Source of the DNA: Undaria pinnatifida | Lineage: Eukaryota; Sar; Phaeophyceae; Laminariales; Alariaceae | DNA: 64,000 nucleotides | Direction of reading: 5' to 3' | NCBI GenBank assembly: GCA_012845835.1 | Contig: JABAKD010000001.1 | Span: 12,663,501-12,727,500 of the forward strand | In this document: one piece after another, positions 21,617 through 33,099 of the stretch | Numbering within the stretch: the first letter of the stretch is position 1 | How the letters are laid out: every line of letters starts with the position of its first letter | Program-made: the position numbers and the translations under genes | Notes under the pieces: generated by a model | The model's database searches: none | What the model was told of the DNA's origin: nothing | What the model saw: the letters and a program-made list of their open reading frames with translations, nothing else

Positions 21617-23583
21617 GTGAGATGTGGGGCGTCCTGCTTGTCCCATCATCGTCACCTACATTATCGCCCATCTATGATGGCCTTGACGTGAGTGTGACAT
21701 CTAATGTCACGTGGTTTCACCTCAACCATGACATGGTTTCACGTCGAATCTATAAACTATCCTTCTACGGAGGGCACTCCATTACAATAAGCTGTTGGTA
21801 CAGCCTCTTGAGGAGTGACGGGGTCGTGTTTACTATTATTTGGGTACGAGTTGAATTCAAATAGACTATTAAGTGGTTGTTTGGTGAGGGCTACATACTT
21901 ATCCTCGACCTTCAGCCGTTTATTTTGTTTACTTTTTTATTGTGTCAGATTCTTCTTATTCTTTGTACTCTGATGCCTGGCATCGGAGTTCCGCTTTTTT
22001 TGCCGAAGGTTTATTATCCCTTTGCCCGTCGTGCTTTTGTTATTTTTGCGATATGTTACTGAGTTACCGACGTTGCATTGTGATGGAAAATTATATTGTA
22101 TGTGGGCAGATTCAAAAAGGAGTAGACGAGTCAGTTCCGTGGAGTTGCGTGCTGCTTTCGTGCATGTTAATTTCGTTCACGTATGGATTTCTAGTCATTG
22201 AATAATGGTCAGGCGATCAAATACGCAGTGAAAATGCAGCGGGGAGGGTTTTTATCGAGTATTTTCCTCTTGGGGCCCCTGTGTTTTCGGTTTGTTAGCC
22301 TGTCCTCGAGGTCATTATTTCTGTAAAGAGCTTTGCGGCTCTGTACCCTTGGCTACACCGTCACAGGATTGCTATAGCATAATCATTGCTCTTGTCATAC
22401 CTTGACGAGGGGGAAGTGGTGTCGGGGGGAATACCGTTTTGTTGTGAGTCAAGACGGGAATCACCCCGGGCACCGGTCGGCCGGGTGTAGAACAGCATGG
22501 TGTTGTCGATTTTCAAGCGTGCCCCCAGTTGACAGCCAGTTAAAGTTTGAATGTTTGGAGACGGGCTGATTAAATGTTCTGGTCTGATTGGTAGTCAAAG
22601 GGTGGTCCTGCGCTCGGTAGCACCCAAGTGGGCTCGTGCGGAGCTTGGTGTTGTGTTGTAGAGCTTTGCGCAATGGTTTTTTCCCTGGATGGCCAGGTTT
22701 TTCCCGCGCTGTAGGTATTGAGAGCCGGGCAGCAACTTCAGTGGATTCACCAGGCGAGGGACGGTTTTTTCTTAGAGTTTTTTTCGCCCGAGTGTCACTT
22801 GGTGTTTTCGGATTGTTGTCTCAATTCTAAGGCTCTCGGGATGGGGAGCGAAGGGTTTTTCCCGAAAGCCGGGTTTATCTTCGCGCGAGTAGATGTCGGG
22901 CCGCGAGCCATGATAATTTATGAAGCGCAGTGGATTCTATTTGAGTTCGCCACTATTTGCCTCTTGTAATTTTCGGTTGGCCGTTCGACCTACTCAAAAC
23001 ATATCACCGGTAGTTTTAGCCAAAGGAAGTGTGTCACCTCGCGGTTGTCACTATCCCTGCTACCGTTAATTTGTACTCGAGTATATACTAATGGGAGGAT
23101 GTTACGGTTCAGTGACAATTTCAAGAGTTATTATGACAGGCGTTTTTGTGGTAGTAAGGGCCACGCTATTTGTGTCCCCTCCTCCCTTAGTCGGGTGTGG
23201 CTGCCCCACCCGGCCGCAATTCCTCAATTCCTTGGGTTCACGTTCATAAACCTCTGGATCAGCAATCAAGTTACCATTTTCACGCTACCTTCTCGGGAGG
23301 CTTCCCATCCTAAGCACTTGCACAAGGGACTTGCTCTCTTTCTCCGAGGAACGCTCAAGCGCCTTCTGAACTCGGTCGTATCGGACCTTCGGAGGTCAGT
23401 CATTATGAATACCTTAGGCGGGCTACAGATTTAGCCTGTGTGTGGACCTTGCGATGCTAGTAGGCTAGATACCCTCGTCTTCTTCGCCATGAACATACTC
23501 GCATGTCCACCCTGATCCCAGACTGACTCCTCCTTTGAGGCTCCGATTCGTAACACTACTCTCCGTATTTAGGTCTTGAGGTC
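21617..23583. other. No recognisable feature
   Basis: About 2 kb of AT-richer DNA with only short frames, none with protein character. A 129-codon frame at 23045-23434 has no recognisable domain. Confidence 0.35.
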
Positions 23584-23843
23584 GACCCAGGCTACGGTAG
23601 GGGGGTCCCTTTTTGGGCCTTAAATTTCAGTGGCTAGAGGTCCTTCGCGCGAGTAACCCCTTTGTTCTTTTGCGTTCTTACGTTTTCTTCATGTTTTGGA
23701 TTGACGAAATCGATCCGCTAATCTAAGCTGCTCCAAAACAAGTGCCTAAACCATTTTCATAGGCGAGGCTATAAGAGTCACTCGTGCGACTGTCTCAAAC
23801 ACACCAGTGAAAACGGGGGTACCCCCCTACCGTAGCCTTGGTC
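23584..23843. mobile_element. MITE, copy 1, GCTACGGTAGGGGGGT termini
   Basis: About 260 bp with inverted ends GACCCAGGCTACGGTAGGG and, on the other strand, GACCAAGGCTACGGTAGGG. It aligns along its length with 43883-44151, including CGCGAGTAACCCCTTTGTTC and CTCAAACACACCAGTGAAAA. No coding capacity. Flanks do not show a clear target-site duplication in this copy. Confidence 0.85.
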
Positions 23844-24147
23844 GGTATACAATCGCGTTATCCGGTCATCTTACACGAAGAAGTCAAAATAGTCGACATT
23901 GTGCATAACTACAGCCTGCTACTTGTTGTAGACGCTGTGGAAATATCTCAGATACCTTAGACGTGCCCTCATTTGCAGCCGTATGCTGAAAAAAGAGCAG
24001 GGTATGCTCGTGGCTGACGTGTATATGCTTTGTTTAAGGCATAATATGCTTGAACAATGCTTCCCGCCACTTATTATTTTACGTATATGCGATAAAAGGC
24101 CAAGTATGCTAAAAGCTATGCTAGCATTAGACTATGGGCCTGCGCCC
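23844..24147. other. No recognisable feature
   Basis: Repeated short TATGCT words occur at 24000-24125 but with no fixed period. Nothing else is supported. Confidence 0.35.
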
Positions 24148-24252
24148 AACTGACGATAAGAAGCAGGACCAGAAGAATCTAGTCGCAAAAAAGTCCAGTC
24201 GAAAAGGGCCGTGTTCGACTGGCGGAATCGGACTGTATAAGAAATGACCTAA
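24148..24252. repeat. Partial second copy of the 3.4/12.3-kb TIR element end
   Basis: Matches 12150-12268 in the same orientation: CTGACGATAA, ACCAGAAGAATC, AAAAGGGCCGT, TCGACTGGCGG and the terminal TAAGAAATGACCTAA. The left end is missing, so this is a truncated relic. Confidence 0.75.
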
Positions 24253-25325
24253 TAATGGACGCCCCTTATTGCTGATGCAATATTTTCGGGAGCCTCAAAA
24301 CTACAAAAGTAACTGCCAGAAATTATCTCTCGAAATATTACCATAAATTTTATCCGTTTATGCAACAACCTAAAATGTGCGAAACTGCACATTGCGAAAA
24401 AAACAGGATTATCGAACGCGATAACAAACAGATGGGAACGCAGGGTAATCGAAGGCAGCGCAGTACATTACAGCAGTCGTCCCACCCATCACACCATCTC
24501 CTTCCAATTGGTTTTGGGCGTCGGGGAACTGGGTCCAACGCATGCCCGTTGTGTGGCTCAGGTGGAGTGAAGAACGGTAGAAGGCCAAGTGCGCTGCTCG
24601 ATAACCTGTCTGACCGTTGGTGTACTGAGTAATCCCCGGGCCACGTCTCCTCTTCGTCTGGAGTGAGAAGGGCGTTTACTTGTAATCTTCAAGAGAGCTG
24701 TTGTTGTTGCGTTGCGATGTGTTGTTGTCTCACATCGACTCTTGTTGTTGTCCAAAATCTACAGTCCGTGGTCACGTGATAGTGCTGGAACTCCAGGAAG
24801 TCTGAACAACAATGAATCCAATGTTCCGCCGGGAAACACTACGTTTTTCCGCCTACAACACACGAAACGAAAAGAAGGCGCACGAGTTAAAGCAATCAAT
24901 GTGCAACCTTACCTAACGAGGCCGCGGGCATCCATTCAACTACAACAGCATTTTTTTTTTTTTCACACACATTTACTTTCCAGCTTCTAGACAAGCGAAG
25001 TGATATAAACTACGTGAAAAATATTATACGCGGTACGAGTATTTCTTGGGTGGCAAGCGGTATAGTCGTTTTTTCCTGGGGCGAGTATTGAGACGTTTTT
25101 TTTGTTTTTTTTCCTCACTCTTTTTGCTTTCCAGCTTCTGGACAAGCCGTGGTCACAGGAGTCATCCCTTCTTCTCTCCGGTCCTTGCCTTCAGTTTTTA
25201 TCGCGCATAGGATTCAGCAATCTCACTGCTCGTCGATTTGCATCGAGGGTTGCTAACTCACGCTCTCGCGCTTTCCGCAAGTCAATCTGTTCATAAGAAA
25301 AAGTCCCAACGAATTTATACGAGTA
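24253..25325. other. No gene; two short near-identical T-rich/CTTCTGGACAAG blocks
   Basis: Poly-T then TTTCCAGCTTCTAGACAAG at about 24950-24995 and TTTCCAGCTTCTGGACAAG at about 25127-25145 are near-repeats resembling 3' splice sites. No exon could be extended from either. Confidence 0.3.
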
Positions 25326-25400
25326 TGCACTCGGCGGGGCTCGAACTCACGAAACTGACCTATACCAGGCTCAAGGATAACCTAATACGCCACCGGGGCG
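25326..25400 (-). pseudogene. tRNA-like relic with A and B boxes
   Basis: On the minus strand TGGCGTATTAGG (A box) and GAGTTCGAGCC (B box) are separated by the spacing of a normal tRNA (position 8 to 54 equals 47 nt). The T-arm pairs at four of five positions, but the acceptor stem pairs poorly. It is therefore a tRNA pseudogene or the head of a tRNA-derived SINE, not a working tRNA. It abuts a LINE tail that runs on the opposite strand. Confidence 0.4.
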
Positions 25401-25404
25401 ACCG

Positions 25405-25530
25405 GTTGATGTATGCACCGGTATGGAACTGGCACATCCTAGACTGACTCCCAATTTCACTTTTACATGTTTCTGGTGGAGACATGAATTGCGTCAGCTG
25501 TGATACATTTAGCGGGTACCACCTTGGGTT
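25405..25530 (+). mobile_element. LINE 3'-end fragment
   Basis: Same sequence as the 3' region of the LINEs at 37 and 52 kb, but in plus orientation: GTATGCACCGG, TTGGCACATC-like, GACTGACTCCC, TTTCTGGTGGA, TGAATTGCGTCAGCTGTGAT and CCACCTTGGGTTG. About 125 bp, so heavily 5' truncated. Confidence 0.75.
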
Positions 25531-25639
25531 GTTTGTGTTTTTATAGACAACCTGCAACAAGGTCGTTTTCCAATCGGCGGGCTATTGGCCGCGACTGTTT
25601 TCTCAACCATTTTGTCTTATAAAATCCGATTTCCTCCCT

Positions 25640-27260
25640 AAAAGTATTTTTTGCAGATTGTCACTCCAGATCGAAATACGTGTCGCCCCCCCGCGCGCGC
25701 TAGAGGGCGCGCAGCGGGCCGGCAACGCATCGCCAGCGTGTACAGTGCTCCCCCCTAGCTGCTAGCGAAAAAACGGGCTCAATCGGTGGCCGCCTGCCCA
25801 GTAACGAGGCTGTTGAAATCTCGATACAATTTCGAGAGCCGTACAAACAGCAGTGCTTCTGTTGTCATGACTCTATTAACAAGTAAATGCCGTATGAATT
25901 CCGAATCCGGCGGACCAACCGCTATTTGCAGATTGTCAGTCCAGAGCGAAATACTTGCCACCCGCGAGCGCGCGCTAGAGGGCGCGCAGCGGGCCGGCAA
26001 CGCATCGCCAGCGTGTACAGTGCTCCCCCCAAGCTGCTAGCGAAAAAACGGGCTCAATCGGTGGCCGCCTGATGGAATACGAGCGTGTTAAAGAACTGTA
26101 GACATTTACGGAGTCGCCCACACGTGTATTTGTCTCCTGGGGCCTCTAATTATGTGGGATGAATCCCGAATTCCGCGGACAAACCGCTATTTGCAGATTG
26201 TCAGTCCAGAGCGAAATACTTGCCTCCCCGAAGCGCGCGGTAGAGGGCGCGCATGGGGCCGGCAACGCACCGCCAGCGTGTACAGTGCTCCCCCCTAGCT
26301 GCTAGCGAAAAAACGCGCTCAATCGGTGGCCGCCTGCCCAGTAACGAGGCTGTTGAAATCTCGATACATTTTCGAGAGCCGTACAAACAGCAGTGCTTCT
26401 GTTGTCATGACTCTATTAACAAGTAAATGCCGTACAAATTCTGAATTACGCGGACAAACCGTTTGTTGTAAAATACCACTCGAGTTCGAAACACTTGCCA
26501 CCCCCCCGCGATGGCGAGAGAGCGCGCCGCCGGCGGCCACCGCCCCGCCGGGGTGGGCTTTGCCCGCCACACGCTGCTAGCGAAAAAATGGACTGAATTC
26601 GGAGGCTGTCCGCCCAGTAACGACTCGAGTCATTTTCGGGAGCCGTACAAACAGCAATAGTGGTGCTTTTGTTGTCGTGCCTCTATTAACAAGTATATAT
26701 ATATGTGCGATGAAATTCGAATTCCTCCGTACAAACCGCTCGTTGCCGATCATCACTCCAGGTCGAAACACCGCACACTCCCCCGTGATCGCGAGAGAGC
26801 GCGCCGCGGGCGGGCTTCGCACCACCAGCGTGGGCTGTGTCCACCCCACGCTGCTAGCGAAAAAATGGGGTGCATCGGTGACTGCATGCCGGAATACGAG
26901 TGTTTCAAAGAACTCTGGACATGTACAGAGTCGTAGAAAACGAGTGTTTGTCTCCTGGGGCCTCTAATTGTGTGGGATGAATCCCGGATTTCGCGGACAA
27001 ACCGTTTTGTTGTAAAAAAACACTCCAGATCAAAACACTACACATTCCCCTGTGATCGAGAGAGCGCGCCGCGGGTGTCGGCGCCGCACCACCAGCGTGG
27101 GCTGGGCCTACCCCACGCTGCTAGCAAGAAAATGGGCTTAACCGGTGGTTCCCTGCCGGAATACGAGTCTGTCAAAATAACTCTATTATTAATAGACATT
27201 TTGCAGAGTCGTAAAATGGAGGGTTTTGTAGTCGGGATTCTAACAGGAAATGAGTACTAG
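25640..27260. repeat. ~270-bp satellite, six units of two alternating types
   Basis: Units are anchored by GCAGATTGTCAGTCCAG-like sequence at about 25656, 25927, 26194, 26466, 26740 and 27012. Each has a GC-rich middle (GAGCGCGC region) and the box GCTGCTAGCGAAAAAA. Downstream of the box, type A units (1, 3, 4) carry GCCCAGTAACGA and ATTAACAAGTA, while type B units (2, 5, and partly 6) carry GGAATACGAG and GGGGCCTCTAAT. Open frames across the array are repeat artefacts. Confidence 0.9.
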
Positions 27261-27470
27261 CACACAGCAATCGCCCATGCTCGTGTCGCAGAAGTAGACT
27301 TCAGGCTCCCCGTGAAGTGAATGGATTTTCGACACAATGCATCCACGGCCCTCTCACAATGCACGCATAGATGTTGTTGGCCCACCAGCTCTGGATGGTG
27401 GCATCCTTGTTCAGCGCCCAGAGACCCATCGCGCAGGCTAGCTCTGTGACAGAAGAGGTTTGTGTAGCTT

Positions 27471-27847
27471 TAGTGTCGTTAGTTCCTGAAGAGTTCAAGT
27501 CGATTTTTCGTTTTTCAAGGCATATATGATATTATAAAAATGAAAATACACTCCAGCTGTGAGATCGAATATTTTGTTGAAGCTCATCTTTGCAAGCTGT
27601 GTGTGATACTCCGATCGCGCGTATTACGGGTTGTGTGTCCTCATTAAGGATATAGATCTGCGAGTCCCCTTGCAACTACGACAGTGTAGCTATCAGAGTC
27701 AACAGGGTGATGTTAAGCAGTCTGTGCGCGGAAACTATAAAACCCGTTTTTGAGGGGGACAAAATCTGACAGCTGTGGAAGGAAATGCATCAGTTCATCA
27801 CGTGAATTCTGTAAGTCGAATAACCGATGAGGGGGAGGCGGAGTTTT
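27471..27847 (+). repeat. Left terminal inverted repeat of long-TIR element
   Basis: Inverse of 31447-31820. Landmarks: AATACACTCCAGCTGTGAGA, TGTGTCCTCATTAAGGATAT, CAACAGGGTGATGTTA, GACAGCTGTGGAAGGAAATG and AACCGATGAGG. Confidence 0.85.
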
Positions 27848-27865
27848 ATATATTATATAAATTAA

Positions 27866-28125
27866 AATACACTCCAGCTGTAAGATCGAATATTTTGTCG
27901 AAACTCATCTTTGCAAGCTGTGTGTGATACTTCGATCGTGCGTATTGCGTGTTTTGTGTCCTCATTAAGGATATAGGTCGGCGATTCCCCCTGCAACTAC
28001 AGCAGTGTAGCTACCAGGGTCAACAGGGTGATGTTAGGCAGTCTGTTCGCGGAAACTATAAAACCTGTTTCTGAGGGGGACAAAATCTGACAGCTGTGGA
28101 AGGAAATGCATCAGTTTATCAATAT
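27866..28125 (+). repeat. Second, internal copy of the left TIR
   Basis: Repeats 27541-27800 with about 5-10% difference by eye. Its best inverted partner appears to be 34760-35020, raising the possibility of two nested elements. Confidence 0.8.
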
Positions 28126-28228
28126 ATAACTTCGTTTTTAGCCCCCTGAAGCAGTTTTCTCCGCGTACATCAATACGTTTTGCGGATATGCACAACAGGC
28201 CACCCCCCCCAGCCACCTGTAGGCTAAT

Positions 28229-28430
28229 ATGTATCTGAAAACACCACTCTGAAACAACACAATAACGAAGTCTAGAACACCACCCGAAACATACACGTAT
28301 AGCAACAACCACGCGAACACAAAATATTATGTGTTCAAAAACACCACTCTTATAAAACATGATAACCCAGCTCAGAACATCAACCGAAACATACACGTGT
28401 ATCAACACATGCCCACGTCACCTCGCTTGG
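28229..28430. repeat. 100-bp direct duplication
   Basis: AAAACACCACTCT recurs at 28238 and 28338, together with CCGAAACATACACGT about 60-70 bp later in each unit. Confidence 0.75.
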
Positions 28431-29190
28431 TGTATTCGTAAGATGTATCTCTGTCTGCGATAGAGTTGGCGACCTTAAAAAAACCATTGGCGTAAAAAAT
28501 TGTACATGTGAGACAATAATAATGTGAAAAAAGGAGGTACAGACATGTCAAAATTACGGTAAACCGCACTATCAACTTATTACGTAGGGTATTCCGTACA
28601 TACCGTCTGCATGATCGCCTCCCAACCTATGCCAAGCGAAGTATGACTGACGAAGAAACGTAATTGAGCGCGTGTACACTAAGCGTTTCTTTCAAAACAC
28701 TAACGATTCGCATTTCTCCCTTTTGTTCTCATTGGCGACGACGTTGCATGACCATATCAACTCGCTTGTTGTATTTGGCAATATGTATCTCTTTCTGGTA
28801 ATTAGCGATGTCAGAAAATAATGGTATCTACATGATTGTACCTATCGATTGAAATATTCATTATTTCGATCCATGTACAAAACAAATTTGCGTTGGGCTG
28901 CGAAAGCAACCAAGTTAAATCGACACACGACGCGTATGAAAATACGTGGAAGTGTGGTGATTTATCTTTCCCCACCCGCCGGAGGATAAAAAAACAGACA
29001 AATTATGAAGCTTTTACACGTTGTTTACTACACCTCAGAACTGGGTTGCATACTACATGTAACATCAAACCTTCTAGAATAATAAACATTAGAGTTTATT
29101 GTTTCCGCGCGCATATTGAAATGCCCCTCCCACCCCGATCCCTCTTGTTTTAACGCCCCACCGATAATCAAAATCTACCAACCAGCGTAG

Positions 29191-29917
29191 TTGTTGTTAT
29201 TGATGTTTTATAATATATCACAGCTGACGCAATTCATGCCTCCACCAAAAACATATAAAAGTGAAATCGGGAGTCAGTCTACGATGTGCCAGGTCCATGC
29301 CGGTGCATTCGTCTCATTACTCACGCATGGGGAAACCGACTACGTATTCCGATTGCCACCAAAGGAAGACTACCACGTGTATATTACACGTAGTATCTAT
29401 CACTGCGCATACGCACGACATGCGTAAGTGGATTGGAGAAAAGAAGCTATAATAAGAAAATAACATAAAGAGAAGGAAAGAAAAGAGATGAAAGCGAAAC
29501 AAAACAAAAATGAAAAAAGAAAAGGAAAGAAAAAGACAAGACAAAAAGAGGAAGCCAAGCAAGAAAAAAAGAAGAGAAAAAGAAAAAAAGAAAAAGAAAG
29601 GTAAGAAAAATGTCATACAAGCAGACCCTAAGAACTGGCTAAGGATGGCATTGGGCTCATAGAAGGTATCACTTCCACCATCAATGGCACCGGGGAGAAA
29701 ACGCAACATGGCGAAGAAGTCAGGGTGGCCTTGGGCTATCTTGTGACGGCCATTAGGCCCACCACTTTCAACACGATGATGGCCAAACGCGGACTTCAGT
29801 CTCTTGGGCATGACGCCCGCCCTTCCCTCCCCCCCCTCCTTCCTCCCTTTTCCCCTCCCCCCTCCCCCCCTCCCCCCTCCCTCCTCAACCCCTCCCCCCC
29901 CCGCCCCCCCCTCTTTC
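29191..29917 (-). mobile_element. LINE 3' end inserted in long-TIR element
   Basis: Contains the LINE 3' untranslated region: a purine-rich tract on the plus strand (29440-29600), AACATGGCGAAGAAGTCAGG, and the polyC/polyT tract at 29820-29910, where it is 5' truncated. The 3' tail is a short (AAC)n on the minus strand. CGTAG flanks it at 29186-29190 and 29918-29922, and the uninterrupted site is visible at about 33866 in the second element copy. Non-coding. Confidence 0.85.
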
Positions 29918-30039
29918 CGTAGTAAACACTATCAGCCAGCTGATATCATCCCATTATCCTTCCAGCCATCCACGCCGTAGCTCCAACTCATCTCCCCCCC
30001 CCCCCCCCCCCCCCCTCCCTTTTGTTCCCCGCCCAGTTC

Positions 30040-31040
30040 GTTCAAACACCCAACTTACAATCGAAATCGGCCAGAGAAATAAACAATTCTAAGCAATTGA
30101 TATCACGTTATAATCTTTCTAGATATCCATGACGTAGCTTTCATGCATCCCCCCTCACCCCCTCCAACGCCCCCTCAATCCCCCTACCCCGCACGATCGC
30201 CTAGAGCCAGCACCGCGCGTATAGCAAGCCCCTAAATATTTTATCAATACGCGCGATCGGAGGATCACACACAATGTTGCGAAGAGTGTCGACCAAATCC
30301 TTGATCTCATAGCTGGAGTGTATTCTAACATTTGTGACGTGAAGCTCTAAAAAACCCCTCCCCCCCACCCCCCACCCCTCCATTTTTTCTTTTTTCTTTT
30401 TCGCTCTCTCTTGCTCAAACGCCCCACCTAATATCGAAATCCGCCGGAGTAGTAAACATTTCCACGCCCTGGATATCGCCTCATTTTCGCTTTAGAGCCG
30501 TCCATGCCGCTGCTGCAATTCCCACCACCCCCGCCACCAACGCCCCCTTCTTCTCCACCACCCGATCCATCGCCTAGACCTAGCACCACGCGTATAGCAA
30601 ACCCCTGCATCTATGCGACCTAAAGCCCTCCCCCCCTTTCCCCCCCCCCCCCGCCACATCCCCCCCCCCTCCCGCACAAGAAAGGTTTATAGTTTCCACG
30701 CATAAATTGAGCTGCCCCACCAGTCCCCTCCCCCTCCTCCCCCCCTCCGGCTCCCCTTTTGATCAAAATCAGGCCCCCACGTCCTTCTTTTTTTATATTT
30801 TACATTTTTTTCTCGCCGTTCCGTGCTCAAACGCCCCACCTAATATCGAAATCCGCCGGAGTAATAAACACTTCACGCACTGGAAATCACCTCATTATCT
30901 TTCTAGAGCCATCCATGCCTCTGCTCCCCCCCCCCCCCCGCCCCGAACGCACCTTCCTTCCCCACCACCCGCACAATCGCTAGACCTAGCACCACACGTA
31001 TAGCAAACCCATACATCTATGCCACCCAAAGCCCCTCCCT
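30040..31040 (+). repeat. Three ~220-bp C-rich repeats
   Basis: Copies at about 30040-30240, 30412-30620 and 30828-31030, sharing AATATCGAAATCCGCC, CCTCATTATCTTTCTAGA and AGACCTAGCACC. Between them are long homopolymeric C runs (for example 30001-30015), which produce false proline or glycine frames on either strand. Confidence 0.8.
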
Positions 31041-31446
31041 CCCCCCACCCCTCACCCCACCCCCCTCCTCCCCCCTCCCCCACCCCCCACCTCCCCACCC
31101 CCCCCACCCCATCCCACCCCCACCCCCTCGAACACTCCGCCCTCTCCTCACTGATTGCACGACTTACAGGATATACATAATAAACTGGTGCATTCTTTCC
31201 AAAACCGTCACATTAATCCCCTTGAAAGAATTTATAACTTCCACGCACAGATTGAGCTGCCCCCCCCGCCCCGCTCCCCCTCCCCCCCCCCCCCCCCCCA
31301 TGATAAACTGGTGCTTTTGTTTCCAAAACTGTCAGATTTATCCCGTTGAAGGAGTTGTAGTTTCCACGCATAAAATTGAGCTGCCCCCCCTCTTTCCCCC
31401 CGCTCCAACCCCGCTCCTTTTTGATCAAAACCAGGCCCCCCGTCCT

Positions 31447-31820
31447 TCAAACTCCGCCCTCCCCTCATCGGTTATTCGACTTACAGGATTCACCTGATAA
31501 ACGGATACATTTCCTTCCACAGCTGTCAGATTTGTTCCCCTCAGAAACGGGTTTTATAGATGCCGTGCACAGACTGACTAACATCACCCTGTTGACCCTG
31601 ATAGCTACGCTGTAGTTGCAAGGGGAGTAGCCGACCTATATCCTCAATGAGGACACACAACCCGTAACACGCGCTATCGGCGTATCACACACAGCTTGCA
31701 AAGATGAGCTTCAACAAAATATTCGATCTCACAGCTGGAGTGTATTTTCATTTTAATAATATCATATATGCCTTGAAAAACGAAAAATCGACTTGAACTC
31801 TTCAGGAACTAACGACACTA
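31447..31820 (-). repeat. Right terminal inverted repeat of long-TIR element
   Basis: Inverse of 27471-27847; ends AACGACACTA at 31811-31820. Confidence 0.85.
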
Positions 31821-33099
31821 TACTCAACTGTACGTACCACCTGATACACACACAAAAGCAACTCAACTCTAGAGAGTAGTATGGAACACAACGAAAATCA
31901 AGAGAAACGATTACGCGCCTTTTGTGAGCCGAGGCTTGTGCTGGCGCGGAAGGGGCGGTCCCCTCGTCCCTTGCTCTGTCCTGCTCGCTTCCTCCCCTGA
32001 CCTTGCCCAAAACCCCTGCTGTGCATATGCATGTTGCTTCTCCACGCTCATTCCCGTTAGCTTTGCTGGCTGTCCTTCCACTGCCATCCCCCCTTTCCCA
32101 ATCATTGTCGCGCAGACTTGCTCGTAACTGCAAATCAAAAGTCAGCCCCGAAATCTCTCACTCAATGCAAGCACGTACAAGGAGGTCTGGCTAGCAGGTG
32201 AAGGACCGTGGCTGTTCTGGCTCATCGCTATCTGTTCCTGACTGCTCCGCCTCTTCCTGTATCTGGTTGTCTTGAGATGCGTCTCGGTGGTCTTGCTCTC
32301 TGTTGCTGCTGGTGTACGTGCGGGTTCCGTCACTGTCGTGTAGTAGGGTGGGGGTCAATGACGAAGAAAAACCGCTCCTGAAGCATACCGGGGAAAAAGT
32401 GTAATGAGTCATCGCCGGTCGAGCGCGTTCACCTCCCCGAATACGGTTCCAATGTGATGGCCATCGTCTCTCACTAGTGTAATGGGAAAACCTATGCTCA
32501 GGGTCGGCTTGCTCGCGTGGGCCACCTCATGCGGGGGCCTTGGTTGCGCGGTGGCAGCGAATAAAAGAGAAGTCCCAGATGTTGATCATTACTATGTAGA
32601 AAAATCCATAATATTATTGTCGCGTATCCGAGTATATTATCACAATGAAGACATGGGATGAGTCAAGATCGGCCAGAAACCGGCCACAAATAAGGGGCAA
32701 AAACTGGACCGAAACAAGACTGATATAAAGCGTACTCCATACTCCATCGGAATCAACCCAGAACTAAACATACCGTAGAGTTTTCCAGCGGGGTGGCTGA
32801 CATTCTAACAACACACCACCATCCGATAGAAAACACTAATTTCCCAATACCATATATCCTATATCGCTCGTACATACGTGTGTAGATTACAAAACTCTAC
32901 GGCTCATCGGGCAGACTGCAAGTACTAGATATTTTGTACCTGGCTTGATGTAAAGGAAAGGAACACCACTCAGCGATCATCTACTACATGCTAGGGCATG
33001 TTTTCATTAGCACCACTAACAAGGGCACCAGACATGGACGCGACATCTACAGGACCACAACATCTTCGACGACAGTGGGGAGAAAACAGGGCGTATAAT
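31821..33099. other. No recognisable feature
   Basis: Short frames only. This separates the first long-TIR element from the second copy of its body. Confidence 0.35.

Larger units (their letters stand above)
27471..31820. mobile_element. Long-TIR non-autonomous element, ~4.35 kb
   Basis: The outer ends TAGTGTCGTTAGTTCCTGAA (27471) and its inverse (to 31820) open inverted repeats of about 375 bp. The ends are TA, consistent with a TA target site or a TA-ended TIR. The interior has no protein domain; it holds a second copy of the TIR sequence, a 100-bp duplication, several ~220-bp C-rich repeats and a LINE insertion. The absence of a transposase makes it non-autonomous. Superfamily unknown. 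Confidence 0.72.

Noticed and set aside
25640-27260. CRISPR-like regular repeats
   Set aside because: Units are ~270 bp, fully homologous, with no short repeat/spacer structure; this is eukaryotic satellite DNA.
29821-31450. Proline- or glycine-rich frames as structural proteins
   Set aside because: They are translations of C/G homopolymers in repeats and appear on both strands.
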